26,920 bases of DNA from Candidatus Muiribacterium halophilum (GCA_023228995.1 JALOAD010000044.1:1-26920), one strand, 5' to 3'; shown: positions 7,101 through 13,903, counted from the first letter of the stretch. The notes: generated by a model not told the origin, from the letters alone. Numbers and translations: made by a program.

Positions 7101-7187
7101 TTATTTATTTATTTTATTTTTTATAAAATCTATATATTTATTTAATTTATCATATTCATTTGATCATATTTCAAATACTACAAAACC
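7101..7187 (-). pseudogene. Remnant of a Vsr-like homing endonuclease, C-terminal end with nonsense codon
   Basis: One frame reads GFVVFEI, a TGA stop, then SNEYDKLNKYIDFIKNKINK and a stop just before the ATG of the topoisomerase middle fragment. The pattern G[FY]xVxxIW-(S/E)NE is the C-terminal strand and helix of Vsr-like nucleases, and the stop stands where Trp is expected (TGG to TGA). Such nucleases are the typical occupants between split-intein gene halves. Its N-terminal part is absent; the neighbouring TnpB remnant ends 5 bases upstream. Confidence 0.6.
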
Positions 7188-7191
7188 CTAC

Positions 7192-7518
7192 CTAAGATGT
7201 TCCAAAAGAAGCATTATATAATCTTAATCCATCATTAAGTATGATTATAGAGGCATTTAAGTCTCTATTCATTATATTTCCACAATCTGGATAGATGTAG
7301 TCTCCATCTTTTAATGTTAGATCGTGATTTATATATCCACAAGCAGAACAAGTTTTAGATGAAGGATAAAATCTATCTACAAAAACAAGATCTCTATTAT
7401 ACCACTTTACTTTGTATTCAAGTTGTCTTCTAAATTCAAAAAGGCTTAATTCTTGAATTGACTTAGCAAGATTATGGTTTTTATCATTCCTTTGAGTTAT
7501 GTTCTTGTATCCATACAT
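7192..7518 (-). pseudogene. C-terminal remnant of a TnpB nuclease
   Basis: The 108-residue frame corresponds to only the last part of TnpB: NHNLAKSIQELSLFEFRRQL, DRFYPSSKTCSACG and MNRDLNAS, the last being the RuvC-III motif with its Asp. The RuvC-I and RuvC-II acids are missing because the first roughly 200 residues are absent. The zinc finger is damaged: Cys57, Cys60 and Cys79 are kept, but the third ligand is Tyr76 (YPDCG instead of CPDCG). It is therefore unlikely to be an active nuclease. It lies between the IMPDH terminator and the remnant endonuclease in front of the topoisomerase fragment, suggesting insertion and decay in the fractured-gene zone. The reading frame itself remains open and could still be translated. 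Confidence 0.8.
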
Positions 7519-7604
7519 TTTCTTTTCTTAAAAAGCCATGAAAATATTTACTTATGATATTTTTATTTACAAAAGATATAAATATTATTTGTAATAACAA
7601 AATA

Positions 7605-7632
7605 AGAAAGGAGATTTTTCAATCTCCTTTCT
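7605..7632 (-). terminator. Strong terminator after the IMPDH C-fragment
   Basis: A perfect 12-bp stem (AGAAAGGAGATT / AATCTCCTTTCT) closes a 4-base loop and is followed on the minus strand by TATTTTGTTATT. It begins 2 bases after the stop codon at 7634. A weak promoter-like pair (TTTG at 7601-7598, then TATCTTTTG near 7578) lies just beyond and might restart transcription into the TnpB remnant. Confidence 0.85.
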
Positions 7633-7633
7633 A

Positions 7634-8305
7634 CTACTTATTAAATCTATTGAAAGCATTTTGAGTTATTACCACCCAATCTACATTACCAATATACATA
7701 TCTAATGTTCTACTATTAGTATATGACATAGCTGATCTTAGATAATCTGTGAAGTTTTCACACCATCCACTTAACGAATATTCTACTTTATTATATTTAG
7801 TTATACCCTCAGCTGTTTTAAGATCACCTTTATTCCAGCTCATTTGTACTTCTTTGGTGCTCATACCTCTGTAATATTTATAATACTCTATATTTTTAGT
7901 AAAATCTACTTTATCATTAAGTTTAACCATTTTACCATCTTGTTTAATATATATATCACTACAACTTTCAATACATTTATTGAATATGCTACCAATCATA
8001 ACATAGTCAGCACCTAAAGCAAGAGCTTTAATAATATCAGAAAAGTTCTTAAAACCACCATCTGCTACGATTTTAGTGGGTTTTTCAAAATCCTTTTTAT
8101 ACTTAGCACATTCTGATATAAGTGAGGCTAATGGGTAGTGTATTGATACATTGGCACTTGTGGTACAATTATGTACTACATAATCATTAACAGTGTATGA
8201 ATTATCATCTGAAATAGTTAAGTCATATACTACTTCACCATCAGTATTTTCATCATATTCTATTTCATCTATTTCTATTAATTTATACTTTTTTAAATTT
8301 GTCAT
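7634..8305 (-). CDS. Split-intein C-half fused to C-terminal half of IMP dehydrogenase/GMP reductase
   Basis: Residues 1-46 are an intein C-half: block F VVYDLTISDDNSYTVNDY and block G VVHN ending at Asn46, followed by Cys47. The extein begins CTTSANVSIHYPLASLI, which continues the GIGGGSA ending of the upstream fragment to recreate GxGxGSxCTT, the active-site loop of the family. Further family motifs are IVADGGFKNFSDIIKALALG, GADYVMIGSIF and the flap YRGMSTKEVQ, with LRSAMSYT near the end. Cys47 is both the intein +1 nucleophile and the catalytic cysteine that attacks C2 of the purine nucleotide. The spliced enzyme would be about 335 residues, the size of GMP reductase or a CBS-less IMPDH, so the direction of the reaction is uncertain. 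It would adjust guanine nucleotide pools. Confidence 0.88.
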   Translation of the reverse strand: MTNLKKYKLIEIDEIEYDENTDGEVVYDLTISDDNSYTVNDYVVHNCTTSANVSIHYPLASLISECAKYKKDFEKPTKIVADGGFKNFSDIIKALALGADYVMIGSIFNKCIESCSDIYIKQDGKMVKLNDKVDFTKNIEYYKYYRGMSTKEVQMSWNKGDLKTAEGITKYNKVEYSLSGWCENFTDYLRSAMSYTNSRTLDMYIGNVDWVVITQNAFNRFNK

Positions 8306-8522
8306 ATATTTCTTTTATTTTAATTAATGTATTAATATCTCTTGATTTATTTTCTGAAACTCTAAATATTATGTAATTATTACGTATAGCTATTTCATCT
8401 TTCAATTTATCATTATCATGAGCTTTTTGTGAATTGTGCCAATATGTGTCATCATATTCAATAAGTATTTTATCACCTAATATATAATCATATATTCTAT
8501 GGTAATAAAGTACATAGACAAT
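8283..8522 (-). pseudogene. Vsr-like homing endonuclease core between the IMPDH fragments, no standard start codon
   Basis: An open frame of about 79 codons between the two IMPDH pieces reads YDYILGDKILIEYDDTYWHN, then AHDNDKLKDEIAIRNNYIIF and RVSENKSRD. This matches the Vsr/very-short-patch-repair fold with its catalytic Asp and His (EYDxxYWH) and the following K-A-x-x-x-x-Y-x-x-x-R strand. The endonuclease family found between split-intein gene halves in environmental phages is of this type. There is no in-frame ATG, GTG or TTG; upstream the frame closes at 8538. Translation would need an ATT start or a frameshift at the IntN stop (ATGTAATATTG). It overlaps the next gene's start by 23 bases. 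The core looks intact but the gene is probably truncated or dying. Confidence 0.72.
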
Positions 8523-8523
8523 A

Positions 8524-9303
8524 TTACATAGATTTAATTAATAAATGTGTATTTTTATTTAATTTATTAGCTGGTATCCATTCTGCATAATCATTAATAT
8601 TATTATCATTTACTATAGCAAGATGTTTTTTATCTATTACATAATATTTATGGTCTATTGTGGATTTATTACCATTTATTACTATTAAAGGTTCATAAGT
8701 AACATAAGATATTTTATTTATAACTTTTTTATATCTAATATTATGTGTTAATACTTTATCACCATTATTAACATCTGAAATATTTTTATATCCTTTATTA
8801 GTTTTAACTGGAGAATTGCCAACAAAACATGCAGAACCCCCTCCAATTCCAACCCTTACATAATCCACACCAATTTCACAGTATTTTTTATAAGTTTTTG
8901 GGTTAGCAATATTACCTACCATTAATATCACATCATATTTTTCCTTAATAGTTTTAGCGATGTTATATAATTTTTTCATATGACCATTTGCTATATCAAT
9001 TAGGACTTTTTTAGGCAATTCTTGATTAGTATTTACTATTTCAATGATTTCATCTAAACCATATGAATAGAAATAGTCATCATTTTGTAACATGTTATAT
9101 TTTACATGTCTAGGTAAGCAAACATTGATATGATTATCATCAAAAATATTTGCATTAGTTTGATCTATTACCATATCCATGGGTGCTGTGAAAATTGGTA
9201 ATTTACCATTTATATAAGGATCTATTTCCTTTCTTGATGATATATCACTTAATACTTCAGGAACAATGGAAATATCATTCCAATCTAATTTTATATTTTC
9301 CAT
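8524..9303 (-). CDS. N-terminal half of IMP dehydrogenase/GMP reductase fused to split-intein N-half
   Basis: Residues 1-158 are a (beta/alpha)8-barrel half of the IMPDH/GMPR family: LDWNDISIVPE at the start, PIFTAPMDMV (38-45), IDIANGHMKKL, MVGNIANPKTY and VRVGIGGGSA (149-158). There is no CBS domain. Residues 159-259 are a 101-residue intein N-half beginning CFVGNSPVKTNKGYKNISDV and holding a block-B-like STIDHKYYVID. Its length and start resemble the published IMPDH-1 split intein (from memory), although the insertion point here is directly before the catalytic Cys. The ATG follows the stop codon of the upstream gene with no spacer. The product must be trans-spliced to the one from 7634-8305 to form an active barrel. 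Confidence 0.88.
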   Translation of the reverse strand: MENIKLDWNDISIVPEVLSDISSRKEIDPYINGKLPIFTAPMDMVIDQTNANIFDDNHINVCLPRHVKYNMLQNDDYFYSYGLDEIIEIVNTNQELPKKVLIDIANGHMKKLYNIAKTIKEKYDVILMVGNIANPKTYKKYCEIGVDYVRVGIGGGSACFVGNSPVKTNKGYKNISDVNNGDKVLTHNIRYKKVINKISYVTYEPLIVINGNKSTIDHKYYVIDKKHLAIVNDNNINDYAEWIPANKLNKNTHLLIKSM

Positions 9304-9612
9304 TTAGTAAAAAATATATTTGTTAGCATCCTTGATACAATAAGTTGATATAGGATATAATCTCAACTCTCCATTGTTATCTTCTAACATAACTCGTAAT
9401 GAACCTTCTATGTTATTAATATTACAAATTTTAATTGTGTTTTTATCCAACCCTGATAAAATTTCATATTCTTCCATAGTTTCATCTAAAGTAATGAAAT
9501 TGGTTTTACCATTGATCTTACCTCTTTGATCATTTTCAAAATAGGTTTTTTCGATGAGTGTTCTTAACATATCATCATTTGAAAATTCAATTTTAATTTC
9601 TTGTTTTGACAT
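9304..9612 (-). CDS. Unknown protein, first gene of the IMPDH operon
   Basis: The 102-residue protein starts MSKQEIKIEFSNDDMLRTLI and is mixed in composition, with no motif I recognise. Its TAA stop abuts the ATG of the IMPDH N-fragment, so the two are translationally linked. A structured candidate RNA lies about 80 bases upstream on the same strand and could be part of its leader. Confidence 0.65.
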   Translation of the reverse strand: MSKQEIKIEFSNDDMLRTLIEKTYFENDQRGKINGKTNFITLDETMEEYEILSGLDKNTIKICNINNIEGSLRVMLEDNNGELRLYPISTYCIKDANKYIFY

Positions 9613-9689
9613 TTTTTAATTTTTTAATTATTAATAAAAACATTTTAATTTTTTAATATATACATTATAAATTGATATATTCAATATTT

Positions 9690-9776
9690 AAGATTTAGGG
9701 CTTAGGACCCTGTTATAGTTATGCCCCTCTGGGTATACTTTGAAAAGCTAGAATTCGCTACTCTGGCTTTTCGTTT
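9690..9776 (-). ncRNA. Candidate structured RNA or leader element with three hairpins
   Basis: This stretch is much richer in G and C than its surroundings and has no plausible reading frame. On the minus strand it can form a 10-bp stem GAAAAGCCAG / CTAGCTTTTC (one G-T pair) around an 11-base loop, a 6-bp stem ATACCC / GGGCAT (one G-T pair, loop AGAG), and AGGG / CCCT (loop TCCTAAG). The minus strand is favoured because a 19-base promoter-like repeat lies just upstream at 9801-9819 and the IMPDH operon lies downstream; on the plus strand the first stem is followed by T-rich DNA and could be a terminator. I could not fit it to tRNA or to a riboswitch class I know. Apart from this element, 9613-9979 is AT-rich with no gene seen. 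Confidence 0.5.
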
Positions 9777-9800
9777 TGTTTGTTTATCATTTTTACTTAA

Positions 9801-9819
9801 TTTATAATCTCTATATAAT
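9801..9819 (-). promoter_or_regulatory. Second copy of the 19-base repeat, upstream of the structured RNA
   Basis: This copy of TTTATAATCTCTATATAAT is identical to 1893-1911 and lies about 25 bases ahead of the structured element when read on the minus strand. Its placement before a transcribed-looking unit in both cases supports a promoter or activator site. Confidence 0.35.
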
Positions 9820-9979
9820 GAAGAAAGTTATTTTTTAGATAAAGTTTGATCAAACACATTTCAATATTAATTTATAAGCATTTATAATACATATAATCAT
9901 TTTTATATAATAGTTGATCTATTTTTATACTTTCATTTCTATATTATTATAAGTAAATAAAATACCATCTAATTCTTTA

Positions 9980-10150
9980 TTATGTTTCTTCAAATTGTTT
10001 TATTAAATTAAATATTAAAGATATAAGTTCATTATATTCTTCTTTATTTAATTTACCAATTTTATTAGCATTGTTGATTAAATTTTCAGCTGATTCTAAT
10101 TGTTCTTTGGTTTTAGAACTAATTATAATTTCTTTTAATTTGTTTTTCAT
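9980..10150 (-). CDS. Small unknown protein (56 residues)
   Basis: An ATG at 10150 opens a 56-residue frame: MKNKLKEIIISSKTKEQLES, then AENLINNANKIGKLNKEEYN and ELISLIFNLIKQFEET. It is amphipathic and probably a two- or three-helix bundle; the composition is protein-like with conserved-looking turns (GKLNKEEY). It follows the gene at 10179-10373 by 28 bases and would share its promoter. Function unknown. Confidence 0.65.
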   Translation of the reverse strand: MKNKLKEIIISSKTKEQLESAENLINNANKIGKLNKEEYNELISLIFNLIKQFEET

Positions 10151-10178
10151 ATATTAATATTTTTATTCTAAATAATCT

Positions 10179-10373
10179 TCAAAAAATAAGAGTGTTTGTA
10201 CTCAAGCCATCTTCCATACATTTTCTAAAATATTCTTTATTATCTAATATTTTTTCATACTTATAATCATATGAAGAAAAAATCAAAGTTATATCCTTTT
10301 TATTTTCTTCTGTTTGATAATCAAGTAGATGTCTTTTAGTATCCTCTAAATATTCTTCAAATGTGATATTCAT
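10179..10373 (-). CDS. Small unknown protein (64 residues)
   Basis: The product starts MNITFEEYLEDTKRHLLDYQ and shows no recognised motif. A clear Bacteroidota-type promoter ends 18 bases ahead of its ATG (TAnnTTTG at 10398-10391), giving a short leader. It is probably an early phage gene together with the 56-residue gene downstream. Confidence 0.65.
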   Translation of the reverse strand: MNITFEEYLEDTKRHLLDYQTEENKKDITLIFSSYDYKYEKILDNKEYFRKCMEDGLSTNTLIF

Positions 10374-10390
10374 AATGTTTTATTTTAATG

Positions 10391-10422
10391 CAAAGATATA
10401 AATAATTTTTGAATCTACCAAA
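10391..10422 (-). promoter_or_regulatory. Bacteroidota-type promoter
   Basis: On the minus strand TTTG (10422-10419), 20 bases, then TATCTTTG (10398-10391) match the -33/-7 consensus TTTG and TAnnTTTG. It drives the genes at 10179-10373 and 9980-10150 and overlaps the 3' end of the gene ending at 10415. Confidence 0.8.
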
Positions 10423-10825
10423 TATTAGATAATTTACAATCACGAATTTTTTGCAATGGTAGCTCAGTTATATCTATTATATCACATATTATTATAATAT
10501 CTATAACATCTTTATAGGTTGAAGTTATAGTAGTTCTATTTAATTTAAAAATGATAGTGTAATATTTATTATTTTCTGAGGATATATATAATATATTATT
10601 AGGAATATATGAATTTAATTCTCTTAAGTTTTCCACTTCAATATCTAAATAAATATTATCTTTATTTAATATATTTTTAATATAAAATTCTTTATTTGTC
10701 TTGATGTTTAATTTATATTTTCCATTATAAGATAATTTATGTTTACATCTATATGGTAGATTAATATATTTTGATGTATATCTTATTTTAATGTCTTGTT
10801 TTACATTATTTATATAACAATTCAT
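10415..10825 (-). CDS. Unknown protein with the shared C-terminal tail
   Basis: The 136-residue protein starts MNCYINNVKQDIKIRYTSKY, looks beta-rich with alternating hydrophobic residues, and ends LPLQKIRDCKLSNIW. That ending belongs to the R-x-x-K-[LI]-[NS]-x-[LI] tail seen in five other proteins of this window. Its ATG overlaps the upstream stop by 4 bases (ATGA), placing it third in the operon that starts at 11411. Function unknown. Confidence 0.7.
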   Translation of the reverse strand: MNCYINNVKQDIKIRYTSKYINLPYRCKHKLSYNGKYKLNIKTNKEFYIKNILNKDNIYLDIEVENLRELNSYIPNNILYISSENNKYYTIIFKLNRTTITSTYKDVIDIIIICDIIDITELPLQKIRDCKLSNIW

Positions 10826-11031
10826 ATTTCTAATTTATTTAGTTTGTTGTGGCGATATTCGGATATTGTATTAAATCTTCTTTTAGCCACATGCAATATA
10901 CTATTGTTATCATTCTTTATAATATAATAGTTTGAGCTAACATCGAATGCTTCATACTTTTTACCAATTGTTAAATTTAAGTTACCATTTATAGGATAAT
11001 ATTCTATATTATCAATGCATATTACTGTCAT
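10822..11031 (-). CDS. Small SH3-like unknown protein with the shared C-terminal tail
   Basis: The 69-residue product (MTVICIDNIEYYPINGNLNL) has LTIGKKYEAFDVSSNYYIIK followed by NDNNSILHVAKRRFNTISEY and ends RHNKLNKLEI. The spacing 'T-x-x-K-x-Y ... NDxx ... F-x-x-I-x-x-x-R-x-x-K-L' resembles the protein at 24116-24445, suggesting homologues with a small beta-barrel. ATGA overlaps link it to genes on both sides. Confidence 0.7.
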   Translation of the reverse strand: MTVICIDNIEYYPINGNLNLTIGKKYEAFDVSSNYYIIKNDNNSILHVAKRRFNTISEYRHNKLNKLEI

Positions 11032-11411
11032 ACTATTTTATTTATTTTTTCATCTCTAATTAATTGAGAAATAATAGTATTTTTATTAAAATTAAAATCC
11101 CTTAAAATCTCTTGAGATTGAATCATTTTACTATAATTAATAGCATATTTATTTATTTCTTTTTTATAATATTTTATAATATTATGTAGATGAGCAAAAG
11201 GTATATTCATTAATACACAATCACTACTTTTACCAATTACAAGTTGAATATTATCATATTCATCTGAATTATATTTATTATATGAAATATTTATAATGTA
11301 ACTTTTACATCCCTTTAATCTTAAAAAATATTCACAATTAATTAAATTAGGATTTACTTCATATTCATAAAATTCTTCTTGTATTATTTTTAATAATTCA
11401 TCTTCACACAT
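11028..11411 (-). CDS. Unknown protein, first gene of a promoter-led operon
   Basis: I place the start at the ATG at 11411 (MCEDELLKIIQEEFYEYEVN), giving 127 residues. A longer frame from a TTG at 11504 would translate straight through the promoter at 11426-11456, so it is rejected. The protein ends LIRDEKINKIV, matching the shared C-terminal tail. The start lies 15 bases after the TAnnTTTG element. Function unknown. Confidence 0.7.
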   Translation of the reverse strand: MCEDELLKIIQEEFYEYEVNPNLINCEYFLRLKGCKSYIINISYNKYNSDEYDNIQLVIGKSSDCVLMNIPFAHLHNIIKYYKKEINKYAINYSKMIQSQEILRDFNFNKNTIISQLIRDEKINKIV

Positions 11412-11425
11412 AATAATATTTTTTG

Positions 11426-11456
11426 CAAAGATATAAATAAAAATTGAATATACAAA
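11426..11456 (-). promoter_or_regulatory. Bacteroidota-type promoter, minus half of a divergent pair
   Basis: TTTG (11456-11453), 19 bases, then TATCTTTG (11433-11426) on the minus strand. It fixes the start of the downstream gene at 11411. Confidence 0.82.
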
Positions 11457-11470
11457 ATATATAGCCACAT

Positions 11471-11501
11471 TTTGCCATTTCAAAAGAAAGTTGTATATTT
11501 G
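11471..11501 (+). promoter_or_regulatory. Bacteroidota-type promoter, plus half of a divergent pair
   Basis: TTTG (11471-11474), 19 bases, then TATATTTG (11494-11501), 17 bases ahead of the ATG at 11519. Confidence 0.82.
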
Positions 11502-11518
11502 CAAACTAATTTAGAATT

Positions 11519-11800
11519 ATGATAATATTAAGAGCGAGGTTAAAACCAAATGGGATGTCAGTAGAATATACTTCTATAAAAGGTAAAATTAAAAGTTTAA
11601 TAGAAAAAAATAAGAATAATAAAGAGGTATTTGAGTTTGTTATAAAAGAAAATAAAAATAATTATATATCATGTAAAACATATGGATATGAAAATATCAA
11701 TCCAGATTTAATTGGTAAAACTATACCAATAATAGATGATGTATATAATGCTGTATTTAATGAAGATGGTACAATAGATATTTTAATAAATAAAAAATAA
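11519..11800 (+). CDS. Unknown protein (93 residues)
   Basis: The product begins MIILRARLKPNGMSVEYTSI and is lysine- and asparagine-rich with likely beta strands; no motif recognised. It is the first gene behind a plus-strand promoter and is followed 22 bases later by another small gene, the two forming a short operon ended by the terminator at 12250-12277. Confidence 0.7.
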   Translation: MIILRARLKPNGMSVEYTSIKGKIKSLIEKNKNNKEVFEFVIKENKNNYISCKTYGYENINPDLIGKTIPIIDDVYNAVFNEDGTIDILINKK

Positions 11801-11822
11801 TATATACAATAAAAAGGTTTAT

Positions 11823-12251
11823 ATGGTAGTTAAATTTTATGATAATGATGAGTGGTTTAGTACTACAAAAGGTGATACTACACAATGTTATGCTAGTATA
11901 ATAGGGCATAAAAAAAGATTTGGTCCAGATATAACTTTTTCTATTGATGATATGATGTATAAAAATATAGAAGATGTTGATAATGTATTATTTCAATATT
12001 ATATAAAAAATGGAATCATCATATATGAATCTTTACCTCGTGAACAATCAGTAAAACAACTAAAAAGGGTTATTAAATTATCAAAAGATACAGATATAGG
12101 TAATAGAATTGAAAAAGAATCTGGTGGTAATTTAGATTACATCCATAATCCAATTGATGATGTAGAATCATATGAAGATTTTTGTAAAAGAAATAAAGAT
12201 TTTGATTCTAATTGGAATTTGAAAGGCAAAACATCACCATTTATAAAATAA
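11823..12251 (+). CDS. Unknown protein (142 residues)
   Basis: The product begins MVVKFYDNDEWFSTTKGDTT and has acidic and aromatic residues scattered throughout, with no motif recognised. It is the second gene of the plus-strand pair and its stop codon lies at the base of a bidirectional terminator. Confidence 0.7.
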   Translation: MVVKFYDNDEWFSTTKGDTTQCYASIIGHKKRFGPDITFSIDDMMYKNIEDVDNVLFQYYIKNGIIIYESLPREQSVKQLKRVIKLSKDTDIGNRIEKESGGNLDYIHNPIDDVESYEDFCKRNKDFDSNWNLKGKTSPFIK

Positions 12252-12277
12252 AAAAGAGAGATTAATTTCTCTTTTTT
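12250..12277. terminator. Bidirectional terminator between convergent genes
   Basis: A 10-bp stem (AAAAAAGAGA / TCTCTTTTTT) with an 8-base loop has its own A and T runs on both sides, so it works for both the plus gene ending at 12251 and the minus gene ending at 12276. Confidence 0.8.
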
Positions 12278-13061
12278 ATTTTAAGTTATTTAATTTATAA
12301 TTCCTGATTTCTTTAATAATTTCACTATTATATTCATTATAAGGAAAGAGATTTACTTTATTTTGCATATGTGTTAATAATACATTTATATTATTTTGAT
12401 AATATTCTAAAAGAAAACATTCATTATTTTGAATAGTATTAATCTTGTGATTTGGTAGTAATATAGTATTTAATTGTTGTAGATTTGAAAGCAAATAAAA
12501 TAGTTCTTTTATTTCTTTTTCAAAAGTAATATTTATGTCTAATAATTTGAACATATTTCTATCATCAGATATATGACACACACTATAAGCAATTATAGCT
12601 TCATCTATGAGATATTTCTTATCCTCTTTTTTATAATCCTCACTATCTTTTTGTTTTAGATGATGCATAAACATATTATAACCAGATGTAAAATTTTTAT
12701 TTTCTGGATTTATTTTAGTCAAAAAAGATAAAGCTTCAGTACTAAAATAACAAGGTGATAATTGTTTATACACTAATGAATTTTTAATTTTTTTCCTAAT
12801 TCCATATGTACTAGATATTTCAATATCTTTAGATATATATTCAATAATATCCTCAATACATATACCAAAGAAATTTTCTAACATTTCTACATTTTTATCT
12901 CTAACAATATTAATGAGATTATAATATTCATCTATTTCACCATGTATCAAAAAACCAAATGGTGAATATTGAAATTCTATTTTCTCATGTTTAATTAGAA
13001 TTAATAACGATGTTTTAGTACCTTCCTCTAATGATATTTTAGAGATTAAACAATTTTTCAT
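12276..13061 (-). CDS. Unknown protein (261 residues) with the shared C-terminal tail
   Basis: The start is taken as the ATG at 13061 (MKNCLISKISLEEGTKTSLL); a TTG at 13082 lies in the promoter's -7 element and is rejected. The protein looks mostly helical in its second half (LIDEAIIAYSVCHISDD, LLSNLQQLNTILL) and ends IIKEIRNYKLNNLK, the tail shared with five smaller proteins. Much longer than the other tail-bearing proteins. Function unknown. Confidence 0.7.
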   Translation of the reverse strand: MKNCLISKISLEEGTKTSLLILIKHEKIEFQYSPFGFLIHGEIDEYYNLINIVRDKNVEMLENFFGICIEDIIEYISKDIEISSTYGIRKKIKNSLVYKQLSPCYFSTEALSFLTKINPENKNFTSGYNMFMHHLKQKDSEDYKKEDKKYLIDEAIIAYSVCHISDDRNMFKLLDINITFEKEIKELFYLLSNLQQLNTILLPNHKINTIQNNECFLLEYYQNNINVLLTHMQNKVNLFPYNEYNSEIIKEIRNYKLNNLK

Positions 13062-13079
13062 ATTTTCAAGTTTGAAATG

Positions 13080-13111
13080 CAAATATAAGTATATTTTTTG
13101 GTATAATCAAA
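13080..13111 (-). promoter_or_regulatory. Bacteroidota-type promoter, minus half of an overlapping divergent pair
   Basis: TTTG (13111-13108), 20 bases, then TATATTTG (13087-13080), 18 bases ahead of the ATG at 13061. It overlaps the plus-strand promoter at 13097-13128, so the two probably compete for polymerase. Confidence 0.82.
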
Positions 13112-13128
13112 TATTATATGTATATTTG
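13097..13128 (+). promoter_or_regulatory. Bacteroidota-type promoter, plus half of an overlapping divergent pair
   Basis: TTTG (13097-13100), 20 bases, then TATATTTG (13121-13128). Only CATC separates the -7 element from the ATG at 13133, so the transcript would have almost no leader. Confidence 0.8.
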
Positions 13129-13132
13129 CATC

Positions 13133-13903
13133 ATGAAAATAAAAAATATAAATTATAGCATATACAATTGGTATGATCATTTGAGACAATATATACAAAA
13201 TGATAATTTACCAATCGATGATTTATTATTAAAAAATAATTGTGATCATTTTATTGGAAGTGGTGTGTTTGATTATATATATAACAAAATAACAGATATT
13301 TATGATAAATTCAGTAGAATAAAAAACATAGATGAAATCAAAAATGAATTTTCTAATTTATCAGATGTTATTTCAAAAGATCATATTATTAGAACATATT
13401 TTGCTTTTTCATATAATTATTATTATTATGATGATAATTATAAACATTTAAGTGGTACAATGCCTGCTTATAGTACTAACCTTAGATATAAATTATTATC
13501 TATATTGATAAATATAGTATCACCTACTTTGTTTTATAATGGTAAAAAAATTAGAAATACATATGAGCAAGAATATGTAATTATAGATAAATACAAATGT
13601 ATTAATTTTAATATTAATGATTATTATATTTTTCAAAATGAGAATTATATTTTTGATTTATATAAATATAGTACAATAAAAATAATTAATAATGTTTATC
13701 CAACATTGGATTTGAAAGTTGAGTGTGAAGATTATTATAATAAAAAATTTAATTTATTTAATTTTGAAAAAAAATTAGATCAAATATTAAATGTTGTGTT
13801 AAAAGATATAAACTATAAACATATTATATTTGATTATAGTAGAATAAATAGAAATTTTGATATTGGAGAAGTGAACGAATATAACTTAAAAATAATATTA
13901 TAA
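13133..13903 (+). CDS. Unknown protein, probably from a leaderless transcript
   Basis: The start is placed at the ATG at 13133 (MKIKNINYSIYNWYDHLRQY), giving 256 residues; the upstream ATG at 13118 is inside the promoter. The protein is rich in Tyr, Asn and Ile (a run of Tyr around NYYYYDDNYKHL) and shows no recognised motif, signal peptide or membrane segment. Its stop codon directly abuts that of the convergent gene, with no hairpin between. Confidence 0.7.
   Translation: MKIKNINYSIYNWYDHLRQYIQNDNLPIDDLLLKNNCDHFIGSGVFDYIYNKITDIYDKFSRIKNIDEIKNEFSNLSDVISKDHIIRTYFAFSYNYYYYDDNYKHLSGTMPAYSTNLRYKLLSILINIVSPTLFYNGKKIRNTYEQEYVIIDKYKCINFNINDYYIFQNENYIFDLYKYSTIKIINNVYPTLDLKVECEDYYNKKFNLFNFEKKLDQILNVVLKDINYKHIIFDYSRINRNFDIGEVNEYNLKIIL

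Noticed and set aside
7570-7601. A full-strength promoter ahead of the TnpB remnant
   Set aside because: The -7 element has an extra T (TATCTTTTG) and overlaps the downstream side of a terminator; too weak to list separately.
9690-9776. A tRNA gene in the GC-richer island
   Set aside because: No acceptor stem, anticodon arm or TTCRA-type loop could be placed on either strand.
11412-11504. N-terminal extension of the gene at 11028 from a TTG at 11504
   Set aside because: It would translate the promoter at 11426-11456; the ATG at 11411 follows that promoter directly.
13062-13082. TTG start at 13082 for the gene ending at 12276
   Set aside because: The TTG is part of the TAnnTTTG element; the ATG at 13061 fits a normal leader.
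13118-13132. ATG at 13118 as the start of the gene ending at 13903
   Set aside because: It lies within the promoter, upstream of the likely transcription start; the ATG at 13133 is preferred.
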